Of a stretch of 64,000 nt of DNA, positions 12,551 to 24,833 are shown one piece after another; the first letter of the stretch is position 1; every line of letters starts with the position of its first letter. Source of the DNA: Takifugu bimaculatus. Its lineage: Eukaryota > Chordata > Actinopteri > Tetraodontiformes > Tetraodontidae. Below the pieces are notes generated by a model that made no database searches, had not been told where the DNA came from, and saw only the letters and a list, made by a program, of their open reading frames with translations. The stretch is from assembly GCA_004026145.2 (NCBI GenBank), contig CP034992.1, positions 2,157,927-2,221,926 of the forward strand, given 5' to 3'. The position numbers were made by a program, and so were the translations under genes.

Positions 12551-13907
12551 TTCTCTCAATTTTTGGTTTCGGCTGTGGAGAAAAGAGGCTTTCTCTTTGG
12601 TGGCACAGCCATTTTTAGAACATTTTACAATTTGTGATATATTTTTCTGTATTAAAATTTGTAGATTAAAAAAAAATGTTACAGTTCAGACATGGTTTAG
12701 GTCAGTTGTTTCCTAGCATCTAACATTTCCAGACCTGCTGCGTTGTTATCACCTTTGACCTTTTCCCGTTTCCATGCAGTCAGTAGTTATGGCTGTCCTC
12801 TAATTGTCGCTCTGACTGGTTCCCAAGGTAATGTTTCCATCCTCATTGCTTAGTGCAGTGGAAAACTGCGAGACGGGCATACGCTCTCGGGTGGGAACAA
12901 ACGTTTCACCCAGTTAAAAACTGACAAACGAGCACGATTTAAGAAACGCTGCATGAAAATGCGTCTCCAACACCTGTGGAAGCTTAAGATGGACTTGAAT
13001 CGTGCTTTTAAATCCCACTTTATATAAATCACAGCTGGTGTAAGTAATCTTTCTCATCTACTCTGTCGACTTGCCTCTTTAGATCCCAATCTTAGATTTG
13101 GAGTTAGCGGTTCCATTTTCTTACATTTAGAATAGATTTTTCTAAGCGAAACAGTTTCTTTACAGTGAATAATTATTAAACATTAACTGCTGCTGATGGA
13201 GGATCACTCATTCATCGATGATTTTTATTGTGCACGTCTGTGGGTACATGCAGGCGTGCACTTTCTGTGCTGTTGCAAGGCTCAGCGTCAGTGGGGGAAA
13301 TCAGAGCACATCTGAGATGAGAAGTACTGATTAAATCCTTTGGACAGTATGATGTGACAGAGGGCCGAAGGTAAGTGGAAAAATCTGTTCTGTGTTTAAA
13401 CACTAATGAATTAAAAAAGAATTAAAAAACTGTAACAAATGTTCTAAACTGCAAATGTTCCTTGAGGATTCAAGGGACCTTTTTGACAATTTGCTACTTT
13501 GCATAACTTTATTAGATTTTATTTCTGATTTAATTTAAGTACACAAATGAAAGAATTATATGACAAACTGGATATTTTTTGGTCTGATCTAATGGATTTC
13601 AGAACCACTGTATAATGTTTGTAAAAGATCATTTTCTGCATATTCTGACAGTTTTACCCCTCATTCCTGTATTTCCAGTCCTGAGCTTCATTAACTGAAG
13701 GCCCCTTAACAGCAGATCTGCTTGTAGGTCTGTGGTACATGAACGTAATCCTTCTTATTGGTGAGATGATGAGGATGATTCAGGATGTGGTGTGCAGCAC
13801 GATGGAGATAAAAGCTGTTTACCAGCCCGTTAAATATGAATGAGTCCCTTTGTGAGTCTCTGATGCACATTAGTCCATGAGGGCCACTGGCAGGAGATGC
13901 CATAAAA
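12551..13907. other. Intergenic between kcnk15 and the thioesterase gene (convergent)
   Basis: AT-rich sequence containing the kcnk15 3' UTR (ATTAAA around 12650) and the thioesterase 3' UTR. No further coding region is supported. Confidence 0.45.
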
Positions 13908-16900
13908 TCATTGTCTTAGATTAAACTCCATAAAATGCAGGATCTTCCTCCAGGAATCCTCCTGAGCAGCAGCATGAGGGGCAGGATGGCCCCCCCACAG
14001 AGTGATCACTGTAAAACAAAGAACAGTGAAGGAAGAATTGGGACTGGGAACAGTCACTGGTTGAACTGGGTCCTTGCTCACATTTTCTTGGCTTGGCGCT
14101 CCACAGGGAGGCTCTTGAATTTGGCATGTAGGGCGGTTCTATCAGGTGACCGGCACCAGGGTACGATAAACGGGTGAACAGGTGGGATTTACCTGCAGCC
14201 TTTAGGGTTTCCTCGATCTGAGGACAAATGAAAGAACCTGTAGGAAATATGCTGCTTTTAACAGATGAGTTATCAGTTGGGGAACAATGAACAAATGAGC
14301 CAAACCAGATCTGCATTCTCTTTACTCGCCGAGCTCAAGTCATCTTCGCCCACAATGAACATTAATGGACAGTCGATGTTTTCTACCTGCAAACATGCCC
14401 GAATGTCCGAAAACCTAATGTCAGTGATGAAGAACACCCGTGTGTGTGTGTGTGTGTGTGTGTGTGATTTTTTACCTTCACCATATTCTCAGGGGACAGG
14501 TTAGCAGGCAAGGAGACGTCTTTAAAGCTGACATAGCCTTTATTATCAAAGCTCCAGTATTTGAGCTCGCTGGAAGGTAAAAACACAGAGAATAAAGGAA
14601 ACAAATGACAGTTAAAGTTAAACAGATCTGATTACTCCACCATGAGTCAAGATTTAGGATTTGAATGATATTGAGATGTTACTAGTTATCCAACTGTCTG
14701 GGTTGCAGGGTTGCTGGTGTCACTGGGTGAGAACCATTACGGGACACACACCACTCACTCACACACTCACTCTGAGGGGGTGTGTGCAGGAGTTTCACCA
14801 GACCTGCTAGTTGAAGTTTATCATTTACCTCTCAAAGGCCTCAGTTCTGCCCTCCGTGTCAGACAGTTTGACCGTGCTTCCTGCAGGACCATTGACACAG
14901 ACTAAACAGGACGGCTGGAAGAGAGAGAGAACAGGAATCAATGGAAGTTTCATCTTTTAAAATGATCAAACTTGATTTCTAAAAAAAAAACTTTAAAAAA
15001 GGCTATGATGTCACAAACATTGATGCCAGGCTGAGCGGCTGTTCGAAGAGCCAGATAGACCCCAAAGGAGAGGCCGATGATCCCAACTTTGTCAGCACAG
15101 ACCTGAGGATGATCCTGAAGTAGCTGGAATGCTCTCTGTCAAAAAATAAAGAAAGAAAAGGAGGAAAGCAAGTAATACGACACCAACAGAGAGTGCAGGG
15201 CATTTTACCTTAAAATAGGAATCCCCAACATTCATGCGGTTGTGTGGAGCTGGTAATTCTTTGTGGCCGATGTAGGCGAGTGACAGGCTTGCATAACCCC
15301 TGGATGCAAACAAGGCAGCACGGTACTCCACCAAACCTCCACCCATTCCCCACAGATCCAGCATGGCCGGGAACGGACCTGGGCCTGCAGGGAATCACCG
15401 TTCAGAGGAGGCAGTGTTCTCATTCCAGCCCGGTAAAAGCCCCAGAACTCACCTGGTGGCAAGAACAAAGTCCCTATAATGCCCCCGTGACGGACAGGGG
15501 TTCTCCTCACGCCTGGAGCCACGTACCAGCGCTCGGTGGTTACCGCAGCCAGCTCGGCTCCCTCCGCCTCGCGGGGTGAAACGTGGCCCTCTATCAGCGA
15601 CACGTGCACAACAAAAGGAATTTCCACATTTTTCTTCCTCAGCCTGTAAAGAAGAGCAGAGACAGGTCAGGAATCTCTTACCCACTGTTGCCGTTTAAGC
15701 AGCAGAACACGTTTAGAATCCCGGCAAATGTTTAAACCAGCATATTGTGAACCTGTAAATGGCTAATGAAGGGGGACGCTCTGGTGTGAGCAGCAGAGCT
15801 GATATAGCACATGTGCTGGGATGAAGCTGGGTGAATGAGGGGATTGTTGAAACAAGCACATTTCTGAGGTCATTTTCCTGCTCTAATAGGAAATGATCAA
15901 AAAACTAGAACGTATGAGACCCAGAACCTCCTCTTAGTGTCTCAAAAGGAACATATGCAGAAGAACATTTCCTTCACTGATACACTGCAGTTTCCTCGTA
16001 CATGTTTAACATTTTGTATCAAAGGTTGTAGTGAAGGAGTTATTCTGAGATACTGGAGAACCTTTCAGTGATCCCGATATCGTCACCTGCCTTAAACCTT
16101 CCCGTCCTCCAGGAGCTGGCTGCAGACTCCAGAACAGTCCCATCGGCTCACAGCCCAAATACGAACCAGCCGACTGACTGATCGCTGGTTACTGGTGAAA
16201 AACACACAGTTCTGAATAATCAAAAGGGTTAAAAACACCGCTGATGACACAAAATATACAAATTACCCATCTAACACTATGAATCATTTCTTTACTGTTT
16301 TATTTCTCATTTGAAAAAAAATGAAAATACAAAAGTAAAATGAGGAAACAGTCACTGACAATCTATTAATTCATTGGTCATCAGTTTTAATAACATGTGC
16401 ACGGAGCGTAACTCACAGCTGACAGTTCCGTCGGCATCTGTGTTATAATGTGCGAAGGCTTCCCACAGGTCGCCATCCTCACTGTGCATCTGCGCGCACA
16501 CCGTCACAGGAGAGTGTCGCGGCAGGAAATGGGCTTTTATGTTGATCTGCTCATCTACGAGGGTGCGAACTGGGGCTGCTGTGATGGAGGGGGCTGGAGT
16601 GTAGCTGCTCCTCCACCTCAGCCCACCTGCAGCAGAAAGAAAGAGAGCAGTCACACAATATAAGCAACAGTACATTCGTCACTAATTTAAGCATAATTGA
16701 AGGCCAATTTAAGAAATGAAAAGCCTGACAGAACTCAGTCACACAAGACAGACAGGTGAAAGGTGAAGGTTAGAACAGAAGATTACTTCATGGATTAGCA
16801 GAAGAATTCATCGTAGATCCCTCAAATACTGAGAAGAGCTGCACATTTTCCTGATTCCTTTCCTCATTAAAAAAAAAGTTTAAAGTTCTGTAGTTCCATA

Positions 16901-17302
16901 AATAATGCATAAATAATTTTAAAGATTATACCAGCGTCTGTCTCTGTGTTTATGTACAAGCAGATCTACTATCTAATATAATGAGAAATAAGGCGAAAAC
17001 ATTTTCTGTAAAGCACCTCAGTTCTTACAGCTGCAGATCTGTGAAGCATAAAAGAGAGCGGCATCTTTCTACACAAGCTTTCATTTCTCCGGGCCTACAT
17101 CACGATGGTAGTTTATTTCCTTGCTCCTCTCTGAATCCCACCTCCCATTCAACAACCACAAAGAGGAATTTGGTTCTTACCTACAGCACGATGGAAGCAT
17201 GGCAGGCTCCTGTGCAGCCTCACACATGACACCATCTTTGCTTGTGTTGAAGCGGCGCTCGCTGTTGAACCGGCACAAGCAGGAGTTCAAGCTGTTAAAC
17301 AT
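13908..17302 (-). CDS. BAAT/ACOT family acyl-CoA thioesterase or acyl-CoA:amino acid N-acyltransferase
   Basis: An alpha/beta hydrolase that cleaves acyl-CoA or conjugates acyl groups to amino acids. Exons: candidate first exon 17302 to about 17178, then 16626-16417, 16191-16091, 15643-15453, 15385-15209, 15135-15019, 14914-14829, 14569-14476, 14386-14306, 14217-14082 and 14008-13908. The N-terminal thioesterase domain includes VDEQINIKAHFLP and YLGCEPMGLFW. The catalytic domain has LDLWGMGGGLVEYRAALFASRG, the nucleophile elbow GLSFG, the acid in FIVGEDDL and the histidine in YPGAGHLIEPPY, with WGGHPAPHAAAQEDSW near the end. The first exon from 17302 begins MFNSLNSCLCRFNSERRF, an Arg-rich stretch that could be a mitochondrial presequence. 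It joins the next exon one base out of phase. A second +1 shift lies at about 16168. The intron after 16091 uses a GC donor if frame is kept. BAAT and ACOT cannot be separated from sequence alone. Confidence 0.85.
14441..14466. repeat. (GT)n microsatellite
   Basis: About 13 GT units on the plus strand inside an intron of the thioesterase gene, just before the splice donor of the 14569-14476 exon. Confidence 0.95.
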
Positions 17303-18581
17303 TAAACCGTTCCACCGGTCCAAGGTTTGAAATCCACACTCTCCCACAGTGCCTTGCTGCGTGAGACCGCCCCTCTGTTGGTGCCCCTCCATCCTGCACT
17401 GCTTTTGAACACTTGTGACAGGTCTCGTATGACCAGCTAACCCGTCTGCACTTTACCAGTGGTCACATGATTCAAGCCTGTAGTTGTAATCACTGATCTC
17501 TAATAACACCATTAACGGTGTCCTCCTGCCACGAGACATTTTCCCATGAATCTTTTTTTTTTTTTTTAATGAAATGTTAAATCAAATTCTGCAATTATGA
17601 ATAAGTTGTAGATGCAGGTTTTTGGAGAACCAAAAGTCAAAGGGATGCAGCAGGGAGGCTGCACAGAGAGGGAGCATTCAAAGAATGAATATAGGTCCTT
17701 AAAACACAACCTTCCTTCCTTAGACTCACCTTAGAGGTGATGGGTCAGAAGAGTTTACACACAGAGTGGAAACACAAGAGTTTCCACCATCTTCACTGGG
17801 CATCTGCACACTCACTGTCACAGTACTGTGGCAGGAAATGTGCTTGAAAATCCAGATCCAAGAATGATTTACAAACACATTTGATAAAGTATTCCAACAC
17901 ACACAGAAAATGTCTGTAAAATATCCATTTATTTTTGCTTTTTGCAAAGGTTCTTATTTTATTGGAAAAAATACATATATGTGAGATTTAACTCTGGTTG
18001 ACTGGGGTTACTTCCGTGTTGATAATTTTTCCAAGGCCAGTGACATCAGTGGTATTTTTATCTCTGCAGGTCAGATGGCAGCAGTTTGACGCCTGTAGTT
18101 CTGAGTCTCTGGTTTTCACCAGAGCACCACCACATGAGCCAGAGGACACCCTGCCTGCAGGTCTGCAGAAATTGGCCCAAATGCCAAGGAATTTTAGAAT
18201 TCCTATTATCCCGATATCATTCAAATATGCAGAATCATACATGTGTTTCAGGTACTGTAGTTCTAGGACCCTTAGCTGTTAATACTTGCGTACTTTTAGT
18301 GTAATAGGACCTTTAATGTAGGATTCTTGTTGGTACTGGAGTACTTTGACATTGCTGCTAGGTACTTTCACCTTTGTAAAGGGTCAGAATACTTCCACCA
18401 CAACACTTTATCATTTATTTATCAGCTGAAAACAAACAGGATTCCAAATAAATGACAATGTTGCTCTACGTCTCCCAGGTTTGCCGATGATGTCTTTATG
18501 TTCGGCTGTGTTCTTTGTCCCTTTTAAAATTGTTCCTATTCATAAAAGGCCAACATATAGGAAAATCTATAAGCACTGGCC
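17303..18581. other. Intergenic between thioesterase and zinc-finger genes
   Basis: Contains the thioesterase promoter side and the pseudo-exon at 17782-17848. Open frames at about 17988-18282 exist on both strands, but neither shows a recognisable domain or splice context, so they are not called. Confidence 0.4.
17782..17848 (-). pseudogene. Decayed copy of a thioesterase N-terminal exon
   Basis: On the minus strand this piece reads KHISCHSTVTVSVQMPSEDGG. It matches the live exon at 16626-16417, which reads AHFLPRHSPVTVCAQMHSEDGD, and is clearly alignable at DNA level (CATTTCCTGCC, GTGAC, GCAGATGC, CAGTGA, GATGG). There is a small internal deletion and frame disruption, and the flanks lose similarity. 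It lies 5' of the thioesterase gene in the same orientation, as expected for a remnant of a tandem duplicate. No other exons of the copy were recognised. Confidence 0.65.
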
Positions 18582-19136
18582 TCATGTGCACTCTTTCCAA
18601 CTGGCTGGCTGGAGGAGGGATGGTTGTTGGAGGTGGGATGGTTCGGAAAATGGAAGTTGCTTTGCCTCGCAAATCCTCAGGTGATTCCTGAAGTCTGCTT
18701 TTCGAAAAAGCATCGTCTTGCAGTATATGCAGTGGTAATGCCAATGTGGTCGGCACTTTAAACCACATCTGTGAATGGTATACTCTAAAATATAAGAACA
18801 CGACAAACAAAACAAGAATGACCATGCAGATATTTAACCTTTAACTTATCAGTAATCTAAATCAAGTCTCAGGATACCACAATAAAATTAGAGTATCCAT
18901 GATAATGGATAATTAATGCAGGTGATTATGTTAAATTTCACAGTAAAACATTTGTATACTTTACCTGCATGGAAAACGGCCCTGTTGAAGTGGGAGTCCA
19001 AATGAGCTCTGACTTTGCTCAGCTTTGTAGGACGAAACAAAGAAGGCCGACAGAATGGGCAGTGGTAAGCTGTGCAGCATGTGCTGCATCTCTTCAACTC
19101 AGGGAAACGCCCGCCTTTTTGAATTGTTATGTGCAA
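18582..19136 (-). CDS. Two-zinc-finger protein, unrecognised family (partial: first exon not found)
   Basis: Two exons, 19136-18965 and 18784-18582, with good acceptor and donor sequences, joined in frame and ending at TGA 18584-18582. The first finger reads CPFCRPSLFRPTKLSKVRAH and continues LDSHF (C2H2). The second reads CIYCKTMLFRKADFRNHLRIC (C2HC). Both are preceded by Cys/His-rich segments (RCSTCCTAYH; RCGLKCRPHWHYH). The initiator exon must lie in 19137-19370 or beyond; I did not find a convincing one. It is head-to-head with sys1. I do not recognise a named orthologue. The finger style resembles fingers in transposon-derived fish gene families, which is an impression only. Function unknown; nucleic-acid binding is inferred from the fingers. 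Confidence 0.6.
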
Positions 19137-20271
19137 CTTTAAGAGGAAAAAACAGAGCATAATTCTTAAAACTGAACAAGAACGATAGCATTCACTGTAT
19201 AACATAGAATATTTGTGTACTACGACTCTTATTTTGTAAAATGTACACGTGACATTTCACTTCCGAGTTCACCTCGGTTACTTCCGTGTTAAGATTGTTT
19301 AGCTACGAGGCTACGAGGCCCATTTTGCCGGCGTTTAATTCGCAATAAGCCGCTAAAGAGATGCATACGGCATACTGAACGTGTTCCGATTCGTTTTCTA
19401 GGTCAGTAACACTTATATTTTAAGTTTTACTGGCGCTTTGTCTGTTGTGAAAGAAAACAGCCACGTTAACGATTCGTAACTTGCCGATTTCCGTCTCGTA
19501 ACAGTAATGATACCGTTAGAATAAGAATCGGCTTCACTCTCCGCGTAAGTGTGCACATATTTGGCAAAGTTTCTGGTGGAGTACGTGGAAAGAGTCGTAT
19601 AATAAATGCAGACTATAATGGAGTTGGATGACGTAGCAAGAAATATACCTAGTGAATATATCTATGAATAGCTATGGCAAGGAGCAGCTTTATAAGAACA
19701 CGCAGAATTCTAGCTGCTTCTTATTCTTTTACGAAACGTGGCCTCATTGACGTTTAAAAGTTAGCCAATTCTAGTGTTCTTGGTATCAGCGAGTCAATCA
19801 ATCGACCAGTTTTATGCTACCTGTAACGGAATGACTTATAGCATTGCATTACTACGTCACTTACTCTTACCATATGGTGATTTTTAAAGCTACAGGAAAA
19901 CAGTACTTTTTATGCAACTGTTAATTATAATCCTATTCAGATACCTTTGTTTAATCTCTCTTGGTATGACAACGTGGCAAAGAAAACTAAGATACGTTAA
20001 GAAATACGTGATGAAACGATTGACTTAGGTGTTTTTATGGCGAATACCTATAGCCTGATTAATATTTGAGACACCGGTGATATAGGTGAATGCCCTTTAG
20101 TCACAGTCACTATTTACATTATAGCTGATGGATGCCTGACTAAAGGGTCAAAACAAAATAATTATGGTATCATTTTTCTCTCTTCTTCAGGTTTTAAGGT
20201 CACACACAAGTTACACTGGATGGACCGCATCTAGACGTCCTATAGGCTTGTTCCTATAAGATCAGGCCATT

Positions 20272-20974
20272 ATGGCCAATTTCCGTAGCTACATCTGGGA
20301 CCCTGTCCTCATTGTGAGCCAGATTCTATTGATGCAGTGCATCTACTACAGCTTCTTGGGCCTGTGGTTAGCTGGTATGGACAGTCTGATACAAACAAGT
20401 CGTTCACTTGACCAGATCTTCAGTTATGAAGTAAGTTCCAAATTTCTGAGAATCAAACACGTACGTTCACGAGCTGAAATGCCATTTGTATCCATTTTAT
20501 TTTACAGGCCCTTGGTTTTGCAACCATGCAGGGCAGACTTTCCATGATGGCATTCATCTTGAACTCACTGACATGGTTAGATATCTCTTTTGTCCCCAGT
20601 TATAGCTGTAACTACTTAAGTGAAGTTTTCCTTGAGTTTGAACTTATAAATTCGAACTTATAAATGCTGTTTGAACATATAAATGCTTACATCAAATGAA
20701 TGAGCACAGCTGATGACTTTGTTGTTCTCGCAGTGCCCTCGGTCTGTGGTTTTTCATCCGGCGAGGGAAGCAGTGCCTTGACTTTACCGTCACCGTGCAC
20801 TTCTTCCATTTGATTGGATGCTGGATCTACAACGCGCACCCTCCAGCTGCCCTGTCCTGGTGGCTCATCAACGTCGCCTGCATAGCCCTGACCGCTGTGA
20901 TCGGAGAGTACTTGTGTATGCGCACAGAACTGAGGGCAATTCCAGTCAACAGTGGACCCAAATCTAACCTGTAA
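20272..20974 (+). CDS. sys1: SYS1 Golgi trafficking protein, 155 aa
   Basis: SYS1 is a four-span Golgi membrane protein that recruits the small GTPase ARFRP1 (and through it ARL1 and golgins) to the trans-Golgi. Exons 20272-20430, 20508-20575 and 20734-20974 total 468 nt, in frame. Diagnostic segments: FRSYIWDPVLIVSQI at the N-terminus, GRLSMMAFILNSLTCALGL, RRGKQCLDFTVTVHFFHLIG, and the conserved C-terminal IGEYLCMRTEL ending PKSNL. A 5' non-coding exon probably starts at 20191, after TCTTCTTCAG. A first exon near 19400 ends at CTAG/GTCAGT. The second intron uses a weak donor (GTTAGA). A poly(A) signal AATAAA is at 21296-21301. Confidence 0.95.
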
Positions 20975-21295
20975 ATCTTTGGTGTAAACCACTGAAAGTT
21001 TGTGTACGATTAACCACCAAGGACCTGGCTCAAAGGGCTTTTTTTGCTGCTTGTAAAGGAACTGGAAGCTTGTAAAGTATTGACCTACATCAGCCAAATG
21101 TTGGACTTTTCTCTGACAAAGCAGATGGACTGATATTAACTCTGTAGCATAAGATATTTTAGTGCATATGTAAGCATTTGTCAGTACACACATTTCTTGA
21201 CCTAATCTTGATTAAATGCGGTTATTTTAAGTCTTTACACTGAGCCTCATATCATATAGAGAAATAGAATATGCTTGATTCATGCACACATTTCA

Positions 21296-21301
21296 AATAA
21301 A
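21296..21301 (+). promoter_or_regulatory. Candidate sys1 poly(A) signal (AATAAA)
   Basis: Canonical hexamer 322 bases after the sys1 stop. The following sequence to 22391 is AT-rich and shows no gene. Confidence 0.55.
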
Positions 21302-22391
21302 AGCAAAGGCAAACATCAGCACTACATCCTACCACCATTTAAGTGGAAAGGTTTTGAAATAAGTTATATTTACTGGTTAATTTAATCACCTAAAAATCAT
21401 CTAATCTCAACAGAATCTGTTTTTTTTACTGTTTCCTGGTAAAAAAAAATAAAGAATTAAGACGCAACTGAGGGTTTATGCTTTAGAATATAAACACATT
21501 TTACCAGACTAAAAATATACTTAGTTACACATGATTCTCATACAGTGCTTTAACAGTATTTGTCACCCAGCTGTGTCCTGACTATGAACTTGTTGTATAT
21601 TTAAACATTTTGTCCATTTTTTTGTTTAAATGCATGAGGAAATAAGTAAATAATTCACTCATGTTTGATACTATGTAATTACAGTCAGCATGTGGTCCAC
21701 TTTGCTGAGACTGCTACTCTCACTGACTGCTGGTGATATTGGCTGGTAATATTTCTTGAATCTCTCATGTACACCAGACAGATGTAAATACCCTTACATA
21801 GTATTTATTTTTAACGGTACTGTTTGGGAACTTGTCTTGAGATTCTGACTGTGTGCCTGAAAGATGGGACATTTTATATTATTAAAGGTTCAGTGTTAAT
21901 GATAAGAGAATATTCACTCAACCCAGAGCATTTGTTTTAAAATGATGATTGCTAACAATAACTTGTTTATTATTTGGCACATATGATTTGTCGGTTTAGA
22001 GCTACATAGTGAATGTTAAACCACTTGCAGATAACGAATGCTTGTCTCAAATGATGTAAATCATCTTGATGACTTGACTGTTAATGGACATCTATGAAAC
22101 ATTTGAATTACGACTAAATTTTCATTTCCTGCAAAAGCACATAAAAGTCCAACTTAATATCAACTTACATTTCTGTCTATGTAGTGTTGGAACCCCAGGC
22201 TCCATATGTTCTCCCTTGTGAGGCAGATGTTTCCCTCCTGCACAAAAAATGCTGGCCGACTGGGATCCAGCTCATAATTCATCTAAAATTGAAGTAATGT
22301 GTAACACTGATGATGAAAACACTCGAGCGATCATACTTAGGTCCTTTATCCAGGATGAAATACCGTACGTGACAAGTCGAATCCCACCTAC

Positions 22392-24763
22392 CAGCTCATC
22401 CTGGAGAGCGTCACATTCCTTCAGCCACAGTGGACCTTGGCTGGCATATTGGTGGTCAGCCAGGGTGGGACTGGCTGCATAGCAGTGGTCCTCGAGGTTC
22501 TCAGCCTTTGGCTCTTCAGAAAGAACTTTGATACGGTTATTAGCATAAATCCCAAGGAATCCTCCATAAGACATAAAGGCATAATAGGAGATAATTCTTA
22601 CCTTTTAGCTGATACGGCACAAGCCGCGAGTCTCTGACTGTCTGAACCTCCCTACTGACACTTTCCTCATCTTTAACTGACGCTGCAGGAAGGGCGGATG
22701 GTTCCTTATGCTTGTCCTGAAGCAGAGGTCGGAAACAAGGTCTGCCACTAACGTCCACGTCGCGCTGTCTCGCCTGCCTTCCTTACTTTTAGAGGAGGCT
22801 TTCTTCTGCTGTTCCTGAGCGGTCTCAATGTTGCCAAGAACCTAAAGGATCAGTACACAGAATTTAACATGCAAGACGGTCCATAAAGCACTGTGGTCTT
22901 ACAAAATAGTCCCAACCTCTGCATTCAGAGCTTTCACTAGCGGTCAGCGCCCTCTCAAGCTCATCCTCTGGGTCACCTTCTACCATGGCCAAGGTGTTCT
23001 CCGTGGGACAGGTGTTGTTGCCCTCTGGAATTCGGGGGTGTCTTTGGAAAAAACGATAGTACCGGAGTCTCGGCTGTAGGCACCTACGTTAAAGGAGGTA
23101 TTGAAAAGCATTCAAACATTACAATGCAGAAGCAGTTAGGTAGTGGTTTACCTAAAAAATATGCTCACCTGTTTTGCGGTGTTGATGCCGTATACAACAG
23201 CCTGCAGATGCAGGTCCCAGTCATCCTCCGGCTCATTCGCATATTTTCCGAGGGCATCCTTTATATTTTGATTGGTCTTCTTAATCTTCACCATAAAGAT
23301 GCATTGAGAAAGATGACTGCACACACATTCTTACTCACAATAGATTTACACAGATCCCTGTGAAAAACTGGGTGATTTCCGATACTCTGCTTTGCTCAAA
23401 TATTAAGTTTGCGTACCTAGAAAAGGATGTATTCTATGATGCACTTACTGGGTCATAGGTTTCTGGATGGTGTGCACAGGTCACCACACGTTTAATGTTC
23501 AGTGCTTTGAAGATTCTTCTGTTGAGCTGTCAGTAATTAAGAAACATGTAAAACCGCATCAGTTCTTACATCAGTCAGTGTCACTAACGTGATCAGACAA
23601 CCCACCCAAAAGTATTCTGTAAGGAGTAGAATATTCCAATACATACCTCATTCACAAAAGCTATTTCCTGCTTTGTAATAACTTTCCGGACCATTCCGAA
23701 CAAATACAACTTGTTGACAATGGCTGTTGCTACTTCGGTTCCAGACTTAGTGTGAAGAGCTTCTGCAACAACCCATTTGGTGTAGAGATCAGTCATGGTG
23801 AGGATATATTGGTTCTTGTTGGCTGTAGCCCGCAGAGGACCAATCAGGTCCATTCCCACCACTTCCCATGGCTCTTTAACCTGTGGAGAAATGAGATATT
23901 AGTACGTTATCTTGCACAATGTGGATGTTTGTTTTTGCAAATGTAAATATGGCAGGGCACACTACCTTCATGGGACGCGGCGCTGTCTTAATTGTTGCTT
24001 TATGTAGTTGGCAGTGATGACAACGTTTGACCTGATGTTGAGATTCATGGTTAAATTAATATCACTTTGAAAGTATAAAACTGATAAGATGTGATACCTG
24101 AAGATAAAAAAAAAAGAGGGAAGCGTACGATAACTTGATTTCCCATGTTCTCACAGAGAACTGTGTAACATTTAATGATGAGTGAAATCCATTGAAACCT
24201 GCCTTACCCAGTCGTTGACATCTTCGGTTATGGTGGACCAATAGTATGTAGAAACCACCGTGTTTCTGGTGCTACGGATTCCGTTGTGTTTGCCGGTACA
24301 GGGATCACTGTGACACTCCTGCAGCACAGCTTCCTTATGTGCATCAGACTGCACAACCAGCCTCATGTACTGTCTGTTTGGGCCAGTGTAGAATAGCTGC
24401 CCCTCTAATGGGCAAAAGGAAAAACATGCTTTACACACTAGGATAATCAAAATATGAATAGGTATATCCTACGCAGTGTTGATCAGCATGCTGATAATAC
24501 GTGGTTTTGCATTAAACTATTAGAACGCAGTATTAGTAATAAATAGCATAATTCTGAATCGTAGAATTAGTTTACTATGGAACGTACGTATCACATGAAT
24601 CCCAACTTTTAAGAGATAATGCAGATCACCGTTCGCTACCTTTTAGGATGAAATTCTTTGCGACCCGGATTACTTGTTTCCGCTCCGGTCTGCTAATCGG
24701 CAACGTTATTTTTCTGGACTCTTTATATTGCCGTAGGGCATCGTAAAATGCACCTTTGGCCAT
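22392..24763 (-). CDS. Integrase-derived gene (GIN/Ginger-type retroviral-like integrase fold), probably domesticated
   Basis: Exons on the minus strand: 24763-24640, 24404-24208, 24031-23966, 23880-23647, 23526-23449, 23285-23169 and 23073-22903, all with consensus splice sites and totalling 987 nt (329 codons, no stop). Probable further exons are 22841-22602 and 22511-22392. The first exon starts MAKGAFYDALRQYKESRKI. An H2C2 zinc domain follows (ECHSDPCTGKH, then RCHHCQ), then the integrase core: GMDLIGP with the first catalytic Asp, TMTDLYTKWVV, ITKQEIAFVNE and CAHHPETYDP, then NQNIKDALGKY and DDWDLHLQAVVYGI. The positions normally held by the second Asp (in an S/T-D-Q-G motif) and by the Glu are both Lys here. 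The introns and long open frame argue against a recent mobile copy. The 3' exons have frame problems, so the C-terminus is uncertain. Closest families known to me are GIN1/KRBA2-like host genes and Ginger DNA transposons. Cellular role unknown. Confidence 0.75.
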
Positions 24764-24833
24764 AGTTTGTCTCTATCCACTGGCGTGAAGTTTCGTTCCC
24801 AGTGTTGCTAAATAATATTCATGGTACACTTTG

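Noticed and set aside
17988..18282. Open frames on both strands, one Cys-rich
   Set aside because: Neither has a recognisable domain, start or splice structure, and the region is otherwise non-coding.
18004..19290. Short shared sequence GGTTACTTCCGTGTT at about 18006 and 19277
   Set aside because: A 15-base match is expected by chance in 64 kb, and the flanks do not align.
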